Numbered from the stretch's first letter, positions 1 to 8,102 are shown. The stretch is 18,616 nt of DNA from a bacterium (Candidatus Torokbacteria) CG_4_10_14_0_2_um_filter_35_8 (GCA_002792135.1 PFNU01000060.1:307-18922); one strand, 5' to 3'. Notes: generated by a model not told the origin, from the letters alone. Made by a program: numbers and translations.

Positions 1-638
1 TGGGCTTAGGAATAAAGGAGGAAAATTTAAAATGGTATAAGCATGAGCATCTAGTTTTTTACGCAAGAGAAGGTTATGATATTGAATATAACTTTCCATT
101 TGGATTTAAAGAATTAGAGGGAATTCATGCACGGGGAGATTATGATCTTACCCAGCATTCTAAGCTTTCGGGGCAGGATTTATCTTATACTGATTCTAAG
201 ACTTCCGAAAAATATATTCCTCATATTATTGAGTCATCAGCTGGTGTTGGAAGGACAGTACTGACAGTACTTTGTGATGCATATTGTGAGGAAACAGTAA
301 ATAACGAAAAAAGAGTAGTGATGAAGTTTAATAAAAACTTAGCCCCAATCAAAATCGCAATCTTCCCACTTCTTAAGAATAAACCCAAGTTAGTAAAAAA
401 AGCTAAAGAGATTTTTAATGATTTAAAAGAAAGGTGGATGTGTGAATTTGATGATAATGGCAATATTGGAAAGCGCTATCGAAGACAAGATGAAATTGGA
501 ACGCCTTATTGTATAACAGTTGATTTTGATACTTTGGAAGATGATACTGTTACGGTTCGGGATAGAGACTCTATGGAGCAAGAAAGAATTGCGGTTAAGG
601 ATTTAAAAAGATTTTTTGATGAGAAGTTTAATAGGTAG
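1..638 (+). CDS. glyS: glycyl-tRNA synthetase, C-terminal part (partial)
   Basis: This is the 3' end of a class II glycyl-tRNA synthetase of the single-chain (alpha2) type, which charges tRNA-Gly with glycine in the cytoplasm. The reading frame is open from base 3 to a TAG at 636-638, and the start lies before the window. The visible part contains the family signatures LEGIHARGDYDL and HIIESSAGVGRT, both from the end of the catalytic core (motif 3 region). The anticodon-binding domain follows, beginning LAPIKIAIFPLL and continuing through DEIGTPYCITVDFDTL to the terminal KDLKRFFDEKF. In-frame residues continue well before the Met codon at 318, so a gene starting there would be an artefact. 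The match in motif order and C-terminal length is complete. No terminator is obvious after the stop; the following spacer is repeat-rich. Confidence 0.96.
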   Translation, partial: GLGIKEENLKWYKHEHLVFYAREGYDIEYNFPFGFKELEGIHARGDYDLTQHSKLSGQDLSYTDSKTSEKYIPHIIESSAGVGRTVLTVLCDAYCEETVNNEKRVVMKFNKNLAPIKIAIFPLLKNKPKLVKKAKEIFNDLKERWMCEFDDNGNIGKRYRRQDEIGTPYCITVDFDTLEDDTVTVRDRDSMEQERIAVKDLKRFFDEKFNR

Positions 639-1007
639 ATTTTCTGCTCTGCAAATTTCCAATGTCCAATTAACAATTTCCAATTAAAAAATGTCCGATA
701 ACTAAAGAAATCCCAAGTACCAAGCATCAAAATACCTCAGCCACGGCTGATCAGCCTGAGGCTGAAAACAAATCCCAATATCTAAATTTAAAATTCAAAA
801 CATCGTCATCCTGAGTCGCAGCGAAGGATCTCAACTTGTCGGTATATTCAAGAGTTGAGATTCTTCGCTCCGCTGCGGCTCCACTCAGAATGACGAAGTT
901 ACCTGTTTTGGGTTTTAAACATTAGAATTTTGAATTTGTTTATAATTTGGAATTTGAGATTTGTAATTTTAAATTCCTAATTCCTAATTCTTAAATTCCA
1001 ACACTCC
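639..1007. other. gene-free spacer rich in hairpins and AT phrases
   Basis: No credible gene is seen in these 369 bases. The first 90 bases are made of loosely repeated phrases (aatttccaat, ccaagtaccaagcatcaa) that recur in other spacers of the window. Two small back-to-back hairpins follow: tcagcc/ggctga at 737-750 and again at 751-765. A long fold-back occupies 804-895 (separate entry). The last 60 bases before the M16 gene are a run of attccta-like heptamers (968-1000), with no Shine-Dalgarno sequence ahead of the ATG at 1008. I see no clear sigma-70 promoter, although the AT content makes one hard to exclude. Confidence 0.6.
804..895. repeat. long fold-back repeat of the GTCATCCTGAG type
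   Basis: Two arms, 804-836 and 853-895, are imperfect reverse complements around a short loop. The outer part reads cgtcatcctgagtcgcagcg on the left, and on the right it is mirrored through tccgctgcggct to cactcagaatgacg. The right arm holds about ten extra bases that do not pair. The 'GTCATyCTGAG..CGAAGAATCTC' wording is one I recall as an intergenic repeat in unrelated bacterial phyla; that recollection was not checked. It is unlikely to be a simple terminator because no T-run follows. Confidence 0.75.
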
Positions 1008-2282
1008 ATGTACCAAAAAACAACTTTAAATAATGGTCTTACTCTTCTTACCTCACCACTTTCTACAAAGTCAGTAACAGTGATGGTTTTTGTGAAAGCG
1101 GGATCTCGTTATGAAGATAAAAAAAATAATGGTATTTCGCATTTTCTGGAGCATTTGTTTTTTAAAGGTACTAAAAAAAGACCAAACAAACTTGCAATTT
1201 CTAAAGTGATGGATGAAATTGGAGGAGAATTTAATGCTTCTACAGGCAGAGAGAAAACTAATTTTTATACTAAAACAGCAGCAGATAAAATTGATATAGG
1301 TTTTGATTTGTTATCAGATATTCTATGCAATTCTCTTTTTAGAAAAGAAGATATTGAAAAAGAAAAAGGTGTTATTATCGAAGAGATTAATATGTATAAA
1401 GATGATCCAGAGGCGAAAGCAGGTCTAATATTAGAGAAAATAATGTGGCCGATATCTCCTCTGGGTTTTAATATTGCAGGAGAAAAAAAGGTAATTCGAG
1501 AGCTTTCCAGAGATTCTTTCTTATCTTATCTCAAAGACCTGTATAAACCAAATAATATGGTGGTTTCTATTGCTGGAAAGTTTAATAAAAAGAAAGTATT
1601 AAATTTAACCAAGAGATATTTTGGAAAATTAAAAAAAGATAAAGTAAAAAGTTTCAAAAGAGCAAGAATAGTTCAGGAGAAACCAAAAGCTTCCGTGTTT
1701 TACAAAAAAACCGAGCAAAGCCATATTTGCTTTGGGCTGCATGGATATCATGCTCGTGACAAAAGAAAGTATGCTCTAAGCCTAATGAATATTATTTTGG
1801 GAGGAGGAATGAGCTCTAGACTTTTTCAAGAGGTGCGTGAAAAGAGGGGTCTTTGTTATAGTATATCTTCTAGCGCAGTATTTTTTCTAGATACAGGCGC
1901 TTTAGTTATTGAGGCAGGAGTTGATAACAAAAGGGTTTTTGAAGCTTGTGAGGTTATCCTTTGCGAATTAGATAAATTAGGAAAAAGACAAGTGTCAGCT
2001 GAAGAATTAAAAAGAGCAAAAGAATATTTTAAAGGAAAAACTATTTTGGCAATGGAAGAATCTAATGAAGTAGCGCAATACGTTGCAGGGCAGCTTCTAT
2101 CAACAGGAAAAATCTTGACCCTGTCACAGTTGTTTAAGAAAATAGATAAAGTTACCGAGGATGATATACAGAATGTTTCCTCTGATATTTTTAAAGATAG
2201 TAAATTGAATCTTTCTCTGGTTGGACCTTTTAGGAAGAATAGAAAGTTTTATGATATAATTAAGATGCAAGCTGATTCCTAA
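1008..2282 (+). CDS. M16 family zinc metallopeptidase (processing-peptidase-like)
   Basis: This 424-residue protein belongs to peptidase family M16 (pitrilysin/insulinase/mitochondrial processing peptidase). The inverted zinc motif HFLEH is at residues 45-49, and the third ligand region VIIEEINMYKDDPEA follows at 122-136, at the expected spacing of about 76 residues. The second half is the inactive partner domain, with the usual REKRGLCYSI segment that contacts substrate. The length matches single-chain bacterial MPP-like enzymes, which typically dimerise. There is no signal peptide, so it is predicted to be cytoplasmic and to degrade or process peptides. The start at ATG 1008 fits the family (YQKTTLNNGLTLL), although no Shine-Dalgarno sequence precedes it. 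The AI-2E-type permease gene follows 12 bases after its stop, so the two are probably cotranscribed. The natural substrate cannot be told from sequence. Confidence 0.93.
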   Translation: MYQKTTLNNGLTLLTSPLSTKSVTVMVFVKAGSRYEDKKNNGISHFLEHLFFKGTKKRPNKLAISKVMDEIGGEFNASTGREKTNFYTKTAADKIDIGFDLLSDILCNSLFRKEDIEKEKGVIIEEINMYKDDPEAKAGLILEKIMWPISPLGFNIAGEKKVIRELSRDSFLSYLKDLYKPNNMVVSIAGKFNKKKVLNLTKRYFGKLKKDKVKSFKRARIVQEKPKASVFYKKTEQSHICFGLHGYHARDKRKYALSLMNIILGGGMSSRLFQEVREKRGLCYSISSSAVFFLDTGALVIEAGVDNKRVFEACEVILCELDKLGKRQVSAEELKRAKEYFKGKTILAMEESNEVAQYVAGQLLSTGKILTLSQLFKKIDKVTEDDIQNVSSDIFKDSKLNLSLVGPFRKNRKFYDIIKMQADS

Positions 2283-2294
2283 TCTTCTAAATTT

Positions 2295-3353
2295 ATGCAA
2301 CAAGAAAAAAACATTACAATTAACGTTTCAACTGGCACTATTTTAAAACTAATAGGTATTTTTCTTTTATTAGGATTTCTTTTTGTGATTCGAGATGTGG
2401 TGATAGTATTCTTTATTTCTTTTGTTATTGCATCAGCTCTTACTCCAGCTGTGAATTATTTCCAGGAGAGAAAAATTCCAAGATTTGTCAGTACTGTTGT
2501 TATTTATGTCTTATTTTTCGGATTTTTAGTTTTGATTGTTTCTTTAATTATTTCTCCTTTATCCTCTCAGATAAAAGAGCTTGCGAATAATTTCCCAATG
2601 TATTACTCCAAGATTTCTTCTCAGTTTGGAGGCTTAAATGGGCAAGGGGAGGAAGATTTAAATAGCCTACAAGATATATTAGCAAGTTCTGGTCAATACT
2701 TAAGCCAATTTGCAGGGAATATTTTTACAGGAACAATTAATATTTTTGGAGGTCTAGTTTCTACTATTATTATTATTGTTTTATCTTTTTATCTTGTACT
2801 TGAAGATAGAGGAGCAAAGAAGTTTATTAGTGAGATAGTGCCGCTTCCTCATAAATATAAAGCAGTATTTCTGCAAGATGCTATACAGAAAAGACTTGGT
2901 AGATGGTTTAGGGGTCAAATAATTTTATGTTTTATTATCGGTTTGATTACATTTATTGGTCTTAGCGTTATGGGAGTGAGATATGCTCTTCTTCTTGCTC
3001 TTATTGCGGGTTTTCTAGAAGTTATTCCTTTTATAGGTCCGGTCTTAGCATCAATTCCTGCTATCTTTTTTGCTTTTCTACAATCTCCAGTTCTAGCTTT
3101 GGTTGTAGCAATTTTCTATTTTGTAGTTCAGCAAGCAGAGAATCACCTTATTGTTCCTCAAGTTATGAAGAAAATGACGGGCTTAAATCCTATTTTTATT
3201 ATGCTTGCTTTGATGATAGGAGCAAGGCTTGCGGGAGTATCTGGTATGGTTTTAGCAGTGCCTTTTGCTGTGGCAATAGAAGTTGTTGCAAGAGATTTTT
3301 GGGAGACAAGACCAAAGGATGGCAAACTAGGTGATTTAGATAAAGGTGAGTAG
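2295..3353 (+). CDS. AI-2E family transporter (PerM/YdiK/TqsA type permease)
   Basis: This 352-residue integral membrane protein of the AI-2E transporter family (PF01594) has about seven to eight hydrophobic segments. A pair near residues 15-45 is followed by a helix around 65-90, then a soluble stretch (about 95-150). The C-terminal bundle begins near 155 (TIIIIVLSFYLVLED). The family signature is in the C-terminal half: GFLEVIPFIGPVLASIP, then a QQAENHLIVPQV segment, then GLNPIFIMLALMIGA. Members export diverse solutes or act as Na+/H+ antiporters, and a role in autoinducer-2 transport should not be assumed. The gene starts 12 bases after the M16 peptidase without a Shine-Dalgarno sequence. 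The tail after residue 335 (TRPKDGKLGDLDKGE) is hydrophilic and probably cytosolic. Confidence 0.92.
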   Translation: MQQEKNITINVSTGTILKLIGIFLLLGFLFVIRDVVIVFFISFVIASALTPAVNYFQERKIPRFVSTVVIYVLFFGFLVLIVSLIISPLSSQIKELANNFPMYYSKISSQFGGLNGQGEEDLNSLQDILASSGQYLSQFAGNIFTGTINIFGGLVSTIIIIVLSFYLVLEDRGAKKFISEIVPLPHKYKAVFLQDAIQKRLGRWFRGQIILCFIIGLITFIGLSVMGVRYALLLALIAGFLEVIPFIGPVLASIPAIFFAFLQSPVLALVVAIFYFVVQQAENHLIVPQVMKKMTGLNPIFIMLALMIGARLAGVSGMVLAVPFAVAIEVVARDFWETRPKDGKLGDLDKGE

Positions 3354-3653
3354 ATAGATATCAGGAACTGTTCTATTTTAAATAGACATCGATAGAAAAT
3401 TCCAAGCACCAAGCACCAAATATCAAATAAATCTCAATGACCAAAATTGAAAACTGGGAGGTTAGGAATTAGGAGACTAGGAGATTAGTCTGCCCTGCGG
3501 CGGATGAACTTCTTAGCTTATCAGGAGTACAAGATCCTACAAGCTACAAGCTAACTTCCTACAAGCTAAAATAAAGTGTTTAGAATTTAAAAAATTGAAA
3601 ATTAGAATTTGTTTGTAATTTGTTATTTGTTATTTGAGATTTAAAATATAGGG
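3354..3653. other. gene-free spacer with repeated phrases
   Basis: These 300 bases hold no gene I can support. They contain the phrase ccaagcaccaagcaccaaat (3402-3421) followed by tcaaataaatctcaatgacc, a variant of the phrase at 711-735. Next comes a run of ggagactaggagattag-like units (3467-3487) and three copies of ctacaagcta within 3537-3567. The end is an AT-rich stretch of ttgttatttgttatttgaga units leading into rsmI. The units are degenerate and unevenly spaced, so this is not a CRISPR array. A short gccctgcggcgga element near 3492 resembles half of the tccgc/gcgga hairpins seen at 5490 and 11812. Confidence 0.55.
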
Positions 3654-4340
3654 ATGAAAGAAGGAATTTTATATGTAGTCGCAACTCCTATTGGGAATCT
3701 TGCTGATATTACCTTGCGAGCTTTGGAAGTTTTGAAGAAGGTTGATTTTGTTATTTGTGAGGATACAAGGCGTACATCGAAACTTTTACAATACTATGAA
3801 ATTAAAAAAAGACTAGTTTCTTATCATCAGCACTCGAAGTTAAGAAAGATAGATTGGATTACTCGTCAGTTAAAGAATGGTAAGGAAGTTGCTTTAGTGA
3901 GCGATGCTGGGACTCCTGGAATTAATGATCCAGGAGGGATATTAGTTAATGGGATTAATAAGATTAACCAAGAAACTAGAAGAAAGATTAAAATTGTTCC
4001 TATCCCTGGATCTTCTGCATCGACCGCAGCATTATCAGTATCAGGCTTTCCTTGCGATAAATTTTTGTTTTTGGGGTTTTTACCGAGGAAAAAAGGAAGA
4101 AATAAGTTGTTAGAATCTTTAAAAAAAGAAAAGAAAGTAGTAGTTCTTTATGAATCTTGTTATAGAGTTGTTAAGACATTAGAAGAATTAAAGGGGGTTT
4201 TTGGTAAAAGAGAACTTTGTGTATGTCGAGAACTTACCAAGAAGTTTGAAAGTATTTATCGAGGAAGTTTTAATGAAGTTGTTAAAAGAATTAAAGAGAA
4301 GCAAAAGGGAGAATTTGTTGTTATAATTAATAAATTATAA
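3654..4340 (+). CDS. rsmI: 16S rRNA (cytidine(1402)-2'-O)-methyltransferase RsmI
   Basis: RsmI 2'-O-methylates C1402 of 16S rRNA in the ribosomal P site, using S-adenosylmethionine. The tetrapyrrole-methylase fold is evident from GILYVVATPIGNL at residues 4-16, ICEDTRRTSKLL at 34-45, VSDAGTPGINDPG at 82-94 and the IPGSSA loop near 126. The FLGFLPRKKGRN segment follows. At 228 residues it is shorter than the roughly 270-290 residue enterobacterial form. It ends after the catalytic domain (GEFVVIINKL) and lacks the extra C-terminal domain, a common economy in reduced genomes. The ATG at 3654 is followed directly by the conserved N-terminus, so the start is secure. The Mth938-domain gene begins 4 bases after the stop and tatD soon after, so the three look like one operon. 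Confidence 0.96.
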   Translation: MKEGILYVVATPIGNLADITLRALEVLKKVDFVICEDTRRTSKLLQYYEIKKRLVSYHQHSKLRKIDWITRQLKNGKEVALVSDAGTPGINDPGGILVNGINKINQETRRKIKIVPIPGSSASTAALSVSGFPCDKFLFLGFLPRKKGRNKLLESLKKEKKVVVLYESCYRVVKTLEELKGVFGKRELCVCRELTKKFESIYRGSFNEVVKRIKEKQKGEFVVIINKL

Positions 4341-4344
4341 ACAA

Positions 4345-4683
4345 ATGATTGATAATTACAAATTTGGTGAACTCACTTTTAACGGAAAAAAATACACGGA
4401 AGATTTAGTGATTTCTCACGGAGAGGTCAGTAAGTGGGATGTAGCTGATCATCATTTTCCTCAAAAAGAAGACATAGCAGAGATCTTAGAAGGAAAGCCA
4501 GAATATCTCATTATAGGGAGAGGCTCATCAAGTTCTATGGAAATTTCAGAAGAGCTAAGAGAGTTTATTCAAGATAAAGGAATAAAGTTCTTAGCTTTAC
4601 CAACAGCTGCGGCAGCGCAGAAATATAACCAGTTGTGGATCGAACAAAAAGATGTGGCAGCGTTTTTACATTTAACTTGTTAA
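4345..4683 (+). CDS. Mth938-like domain protein (DUF498/AAMDC family)
   Basis: This 112-residue protein matches the Mth938-like domain family (PF04430), which includes archaeal MTH938 and the mammalian AAMDC. The characteristic order is an N-terminal strand with FGELTFNGKKYTEDLVI, then the WDVADHHFPQKEDIAEIL segment. The middle LIIGRGSSSSMEISEEL contains the glycine-rich loop after a beta strand. The C-terminal half IKFLALPTAAAAQKYNQL ends near a conserved helix. The family has a small alpha/beta fold and no firmly established biochemical activity, so no function is assigned. Its position 4 bases after rsmI and 3 bases before tatD points to cotranscription and possibly a shared nucleic-acid theme; that is inference from context only. 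Confidence 0.85.
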   Translation: MIDNYKFGELTFNGKKYTEDLVISHGEVSKWDVADHHFPQKEDIAEILEGKPEYLIIGRGSSSSMEISEELREFIQDKGIKFLALPTAAAAQKYNQLWIEQKDVAAFLHLTC

Positions 4684-4686
4684 GAA

Positions 4687-5466
4687 ATGCTTATTGATAC
4701 TCATGCTCACTTGGATTTTAAAGAGTTTGGTAACGATAGAGAAGAGGTTATTAAAAGAGCTTTCGATAATGGAGTTGAGAAAATCATTTGTGTTGGATGT
4801 GGTCCAGAACATAGCAATGGTTCGGTAGAACTTGCAAGAAAATATGATAATATCTTTGCGTCAGTAGGGATTCATCCTCATGATTTGAACAAAGTAAATC
4901 TTGAAGCTCTTTCTGAATTAGAGAAGTTATCTAAATTTTTAAAGGTAGTCGCCATAGGAGAAATTGGCCTGGATTATTTTAGACTTGAAGACAAAAAAGA
5001 TAAACCGAAGCAAATTAAAGTTTTTGAGGAACAGTTAAGGTTGGTGGGAAAGTTAAATTTGCCTGTAATTTTCCATTGTCGAGATGCTTATCCAGATATA
5101 TTAAAAATCCTCTGGGAGTTTAAAAAAGATTATAATTTTCGAGGAGTAACGCACTGTTTTTCAGGATCACAAGATTATGCAGAGAAGTTTTTAGATTTAG
5201 GGCTTCTTTTGTCATTTACCGGTGCAATTACTTATACTGAAGATCCTGATGCTGAGATCTTTGAGGTAATTAAAAAAACGCCTCTAGATAAAATTATGAT
5301 TGAGACAGATTGTCCTTATCTTGCACCCCATCCTCACAGAGGAGAAAGAAACGAACCAGCATTTGTGAAATTTGTAGCAGAGAAAATTGCGGAAGTGAAG
5401 GGGGTAGATTTTAAAACTGTTGCTAGCAAAACTACTAGAAATGCTGAAGAGTTGTTTGAGATATAG
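4687..5466 (+). CDS. tatD: TatD family metal-dependent hydrolase/DNase
   Basis: This 259-residue TIM-barrel metallohydrolase of the TatD family has Mg2+/Mn2+-dependent 3'-5' exonuclease activity in characterised members and is linked to DNA repair and RNA quality control. All metal ligands of the family are visible: THAHLD with H6 and H8, GEIGLDYF with E92, IFHCRDAY with H130, THCFSGS with H156 and IETDCPYLAP with D208. The C-terminal HPHRGERNEP and KTTRNAEELF motifs complete the match, and length is normal. The start at 4687 lies 3 bases after the preceding gene and is fixed by the conserved MLIDTHAH N-terminus. A frame overlapping the 3' end (from 5420) has no family features and is not a gene. 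Confidence 0.96.
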   Translation: MLIDTHAHLDFKEFGNDREEVIKRAFDNGVEKIICVGCGPEHSNGSVELARKYDNIFASVGIHPHDLNKVNLEALSELEKLSKFLKVVAIGEIGLDYFRLEDKKDKPKQIKVFEEQLRLVGKLNLPVIFHCRDAYPDILKILWEFKKDYNFRGVTHCFSGSQDYAEKFLDLGLLLSFTGAITYTEDPDAEIFEVIKKTPLDKIMIETDCPYLAPHPHRGERNEPAFVKFVAEKIAEVKGVDFKTVASKTTRNAEELFEI

Positions 5467-5489
5467 AGTATTAGGACTACTAGGGCTAC

Positions 5490-5504
5490 TCCGCCTGAGG
5501 CGGA
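5490..5504. repeat. short perfect hairpin tccgcc-tga-ggcgga
   Basis: Six-base arms surround a three-base loop, 24 bases after the tatD stop. No T-run follows, so it is a poor intrinsic terminator. The surrounding spacer (5467-5684) contains no gene: it begins with ttaggactactagggctact units like those at 13203-13235 and later has imperfect tandem copies of attcatgattcg (5597-5628). A very similar tccgc/gcgga hairpin occurs at 11812-11826. Confidence 0.6.
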
Positions 5505-5684
5505 CTAGGATTAGATTAAATAAAGAGAGGTTTTCTAATATGCTAGAACGAGAGCAAGGGCTCTTGTCTACCCAGTTGGTAGTGTATCTAAGACCCGTAA
5601 TTCATAATTCGTGATTCATGATTCGCGATCATTTGCAGCTTCTGATATTTAGATTTTTTATAAGTCATAATTAAATCAAGATTT

Positions 5685-6356
5685 ATGCCACTTACTTTAG
5701 CGCAAGTGAAAAAAGATCCTTATCTTTATCAATTTATCGAAGCATCAGAAAGATATATTTCTAAATTGGGATTTACAGAGCATGGGTTTCGGCATGTGAA
5801 TTTAGTTTCTGATATTGCAAGGAATGTAGCAGAGAGAGTTGGGTTTTCAAAGCACAAGCAAGAACTTGCGGCAATTGGAGGTTACCTTCATGATATAGGA
5901 AATTTTATTGGCAGAACTCAACATGAGTACTGGGGTGTTTTTATTGCTTATCCGCGGTTAATAGAATTAAGTGCAACACCAAAAGAAATTGAGGTAATTT
6001 CCAATGTTATTTCTTCTCACGAGAAAAGAGGATCTAAAATTTTTAGTAAAGTAGCAGCAGTGGTAGTTTTAGCTGATAAATCAGATGTTCATAGGTCCAG
6101 AGTTGAAGAGGACATTAATATTGTTGAACTTACAGAAGATATACATAATAGGGTAAATTATGCAGTAACAGATTCTTTTCTTGAAGTCAACATCAGAAGG
6201 GAAAGAATAACTTTAAAATTAAAAATTGACACCAATGCAATTTCAGTGATGGAGTATTTTGAAATTTTTACTGAGAGGATGGTTTATTGTCGGGAGGCGG
6301 CAAAGTTTCTAGGGTATAGGTTTGGGTTGGTGATAAATAAGACGAGATTGCTATAG
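5685..6356 (+). CDS. HD-domain phosphohydrolase
   Basis: This 223-residue protein has the HD metal-binding superfamily signature: FRHVNLV with H37, LHDIGN with H69-D70, a further His at 80 (TQHEYWG), ISSHE with H112 and a final Asp at 131 in VLADKSDVHRSR. These are the H...HD...H...H...D ligands of metal-dependent phosphohydrolases acting on nucleotides or cyclic nucleotides. The VLADKSDVHRSRV segment resembles a conserved bacterial group of small stand-alone HD proteins whose substrate I do not know. After residue 150 there is a beta-rich tail (LEVNIRRERITLKLKID) and a closing helix. The gene is convergent with the yvcK-like gene and the two coding regions overlap by 6 bases at their 3' ends. 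No Shine-Dalgarno sequence precedes the ATG. Confidence 0.85.
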   Translation: MPLTLAQVKKDPYLYQFIEASERYISKLGFTEHGFRHVNLVSDIARNVAERVGFSKHKQELAAIGGYLHDIGNFIGRTQHEYWGVFIAYPRLIELSATPKEIEVISNVISSHEKRGSKIFSKVAAVVVLADKSDVHRSRVEEDINIVELTEDIHNRVNYAVTDSFLEVNIRRERITLKLKIDTNAISVMEYFEIFTERMVYCREAAKFLGYRFGLVINKTRLL

Positions 6357-7334
6357 AAGCTCCAAGATAACCTTTGCGGTCTTCTTGGGATTATGCCTGA
6401 AAACACTTCTGTCGATAGCATCTCCTTTGATTTTTTGCGCTGGAACAGTGCTTGCTACTTTACTTTTAATAATTTTAATCTTTGGATCAATATTTTCTTC
6501 GTCAATCTCTGGCATTTTTTTATTTTCTTCTTTATAAGCTTCCAGATCTTTTTTATTAGCAAGAGGCTTTGTATTAAAAACAGCAATGTCTATCCTTGGA
6601 AGCCCTGATTTTTTGAGAAAATTGATTTGATGAGAAGCATTCCAATTCTTGGGTCCCATAAGTCCCCCAATAAACATAATTGGTGCTTTTGATTTTTTTA
6701 TAGTGCTAGATACCCCTTGAACTTGAAAAAGAGGGGCAAGGCTTGTTACTATACTTCCAGGTCCTACTAAAATGTAATCAGCATCTAAAATAGCTTTTTT
6801 GGCACTTTTGGTAATTTTTACATTTGGTTCGAGCCATAGGTCTTTGATTTGATCTTCAGAAAGTTTGTCAAGCTCATATTCCCCGACAATTTTTCCTCTT
6901 CTTTTTGCTAAGGCCGCTAGGTGTGATTTTTCTTTGCTTACTGGAATTACTTTGCCGCAAGTAGGAAAGGTTTTCTCAAGGAGGTCCATGCCTTTTTCTA
7001 TGTCTCCTGCTGCGATTTCTGATGCTGAGACTAGAATATTTCCTGCACTGTGCCCATTAAAGTCACCATTGCATTGGAAGCGGGATGACAGAAGCTTGAC
7101 CCAGAAATCCACAAGTTTTTTATCTTTATGGTCGAGTAGGGCTATAAAAATATTTCTTAGGTCTCCTGGTGCACAGACATCAAGAGTGGTTCTGAGGCCT
7201 CCTGTAGATCCCCCAGAGTCGAAAACACTGACTATGAAGTTTAAATCAAGTCTTTTAGTAAACGGTTTGAATGTATTTGCCATAACAGCTCCACCTACTC
7301 CTCCGACAAAGAAGGCTATTTTCTTTTTTGCCAT
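6351..7334 (-). CDS. YvcK/CofD family protein (gluconeogenesis-factor-like)
   Basis: This 327-residue protein is of the CofD/YvcK (UPF0052) superfamily. Bacterial YvcK binds UDP-sugars and links carbon metabolism with cell-wall synthesis and shape; archaeal CofD is the lactyl-phospho transferase of coenzyme F420 synthesis. Visible signatures are the N-terminal phosphate-binding loop VGGVGGAVMAN (10-20), FDSGGSTGGLR (38-48), APGDLRN (55-61), NGHSAGNILVSA (93-104) and YILVGPGSIVTSLAP in the middle. The usual GGGTG of YvcK is replaced by GGVGG, so nucleotide-sugar specificity is uncertain. The context lacks any F420 gene, which favours a YvcK-like role. It is the only minus-strand gene in the window, has its own promoter at 7375-7404, and converges on the HD gene. 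Confidence 0.88.
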   Translation of the reverse strand: MAKKKIAFFVGGVGGAVMANTFKPFTKRLDLNFIVSVFDSGGSTGGLRTTLDVCAPGDLRNIFIALLDHKDKKLVDFWVKLLSSRFQCNGDFNGHSAGNILVSASEIAAGDIEKGMDLLEKTFPTCGKVIPVSKEKSHLAALAKRRGKIVGEYELDKLSEDQIKDLWLEPNVKITKSAKKAILDADYILVGPGSIVTSLAPLFQVQGVSSTIKKSKAPIMFIGGLMGPKNWNASHQINFLKKSGLPRIDIAVFNTKPLANKKDLEAYKEENKKMPEIDEENIDPKIKIIKSKVASTVPAQKIKGDAIDRSVFRHNPKKTAKVILELL

Positions 7335-7374
7335 TTATTTGGTTGTTATGGAATAAAAACAAGCCCTCACTGGT

Positions 7375-7404
7375 ATTGTACAGGTTTGCCTGGGTCTATG
7401 TAAA
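7375..7404 (-). promoter_or_regulatory. sigma-70-type promoter for the yvcK-like gene
   Basis: Read on the minus strand, TTTACA (7404-7399) and TACAAT (7380-7375) each match the consensus at five of six bases and are separated by 18 bases. The predicted transcription start, about 7368, lies some 35 bases before the ATG at 7334. The spacer holds a small palindrome, caggcaaacctg, which could be an operator but has arms of only four bases. Confidence 0.6.
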
Positions 7405-7454
7405 GTTTTTGATATACACTAGATTATTAAGGCAAAGGGGTATATGATAAGGTT

Positions 7455-8102
7455 ATGAGAATCTTTCTAGACTTTGATGATACTCTTTATAATACTACTA
7501 GGCTTAAGAAAGAGACCAATAGGGTCATCGCAGATTTTGGAGTGACTAAAGAATTTCAGGAAGTTTTGAAAAAAGATGAAGAAAAAGGAACTGGCATGAA
7601 TTTTGACAGAGTTTTAAAAGATGTTTTTGATAGTTTAGGTAAGGATAAAAAGGCCAAGTTTGATTTTAAAAAATTAAAGCAAAAAATTAATAGGATTCTC
7701 AACAAGAAGAAAAGTATGCTTTATTCAGATTCTTTGCCTTTTTTGAAAGCTATTTACAAAAAACACGATCTAATATTAATTACCTATGGTGATTATCGAG
7801 CTCAGAGGTTTAAAATTAAACAAGTTGGAATAAGAAGGTTTTTTAAGGCAGTTTTAATAGTTACAGAAAAAAAAGAAGAATTTTTCAGAGATTATTTAAA
7901 GAAGAGAGAAGGGGTCTTTATCGATGATAAGGCAAGTACAGTTGATTTTGTTGCAAAGAATTTCCTAGACATTAAAACAATTGTCTTGAGACGTCCTGGA
8001 AGTTGGCATTCTAAGAAGCCTTTTGGTAAATATGATTTTTTAACAAGAAATTTAAGCCAGACCTTAAAAATCATTAATAATTTAGAAAAAACATGCAAGT
8101 AG
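7455..8102 (+). CDS. HAD superfamily hydrolase
   Basis: This 215-residue protein has haloacid-dehalogenase motifs. Motif I is FLDFDDTLYNT with the nucleophile D6 and acid/base D8. Motif II is around LILITYGDY. Motif III Lys is likely in the KIKQVGIRRFFKAV segment, and motif IV is GVFIDDKASTVDFVA. It probably removes phosphate from a small substrate in the cytoplasm, with a helical cap of about residues 15-95. Its last 10 bases overlap the start of the nucleotidyltransferase gene, so the two are translationally coupled. That makes a sugar-phosphate or nucleotide-sugar precursor a reasonable substrate, but this is inferred from context only. The ATG at 7455 is preceded by a weak 'aagg', one of the few Shine-Dalgarno-like sequences here. 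Confidence 0.85.
   Translation: MRIFLDFDDTLYNTTRLKKETNRVIADFGVTKEFQEVLKKDEEKGTGMNFDRVLKDVFDSLGKDKKAKFDFKKLKQKINRILNKKKSMLYSDSLPFLKAIYKKHDLILITYGDYRAQRFKIKQVGIRRFFKAVLIVTEKKEEFFRDYLKKREGVFIDDKASTVDFVAKNFLDIKTIVLRRPGSWHSKKPFGKYDFLTRNLSQTLKIINNLEKTCK

Noticed and set aside
3400..3650. CRISPR array from repeated phrases
   Set aside because: Units are degenerate, of unequal length and unevenly spaced, with no cas genes nearby.
5420..5614. 64-codon frame overlapping the end of tatD
   Set aside because: Half lies in tatD in another frame and half in spacer hairpin and repeat text; no family features.
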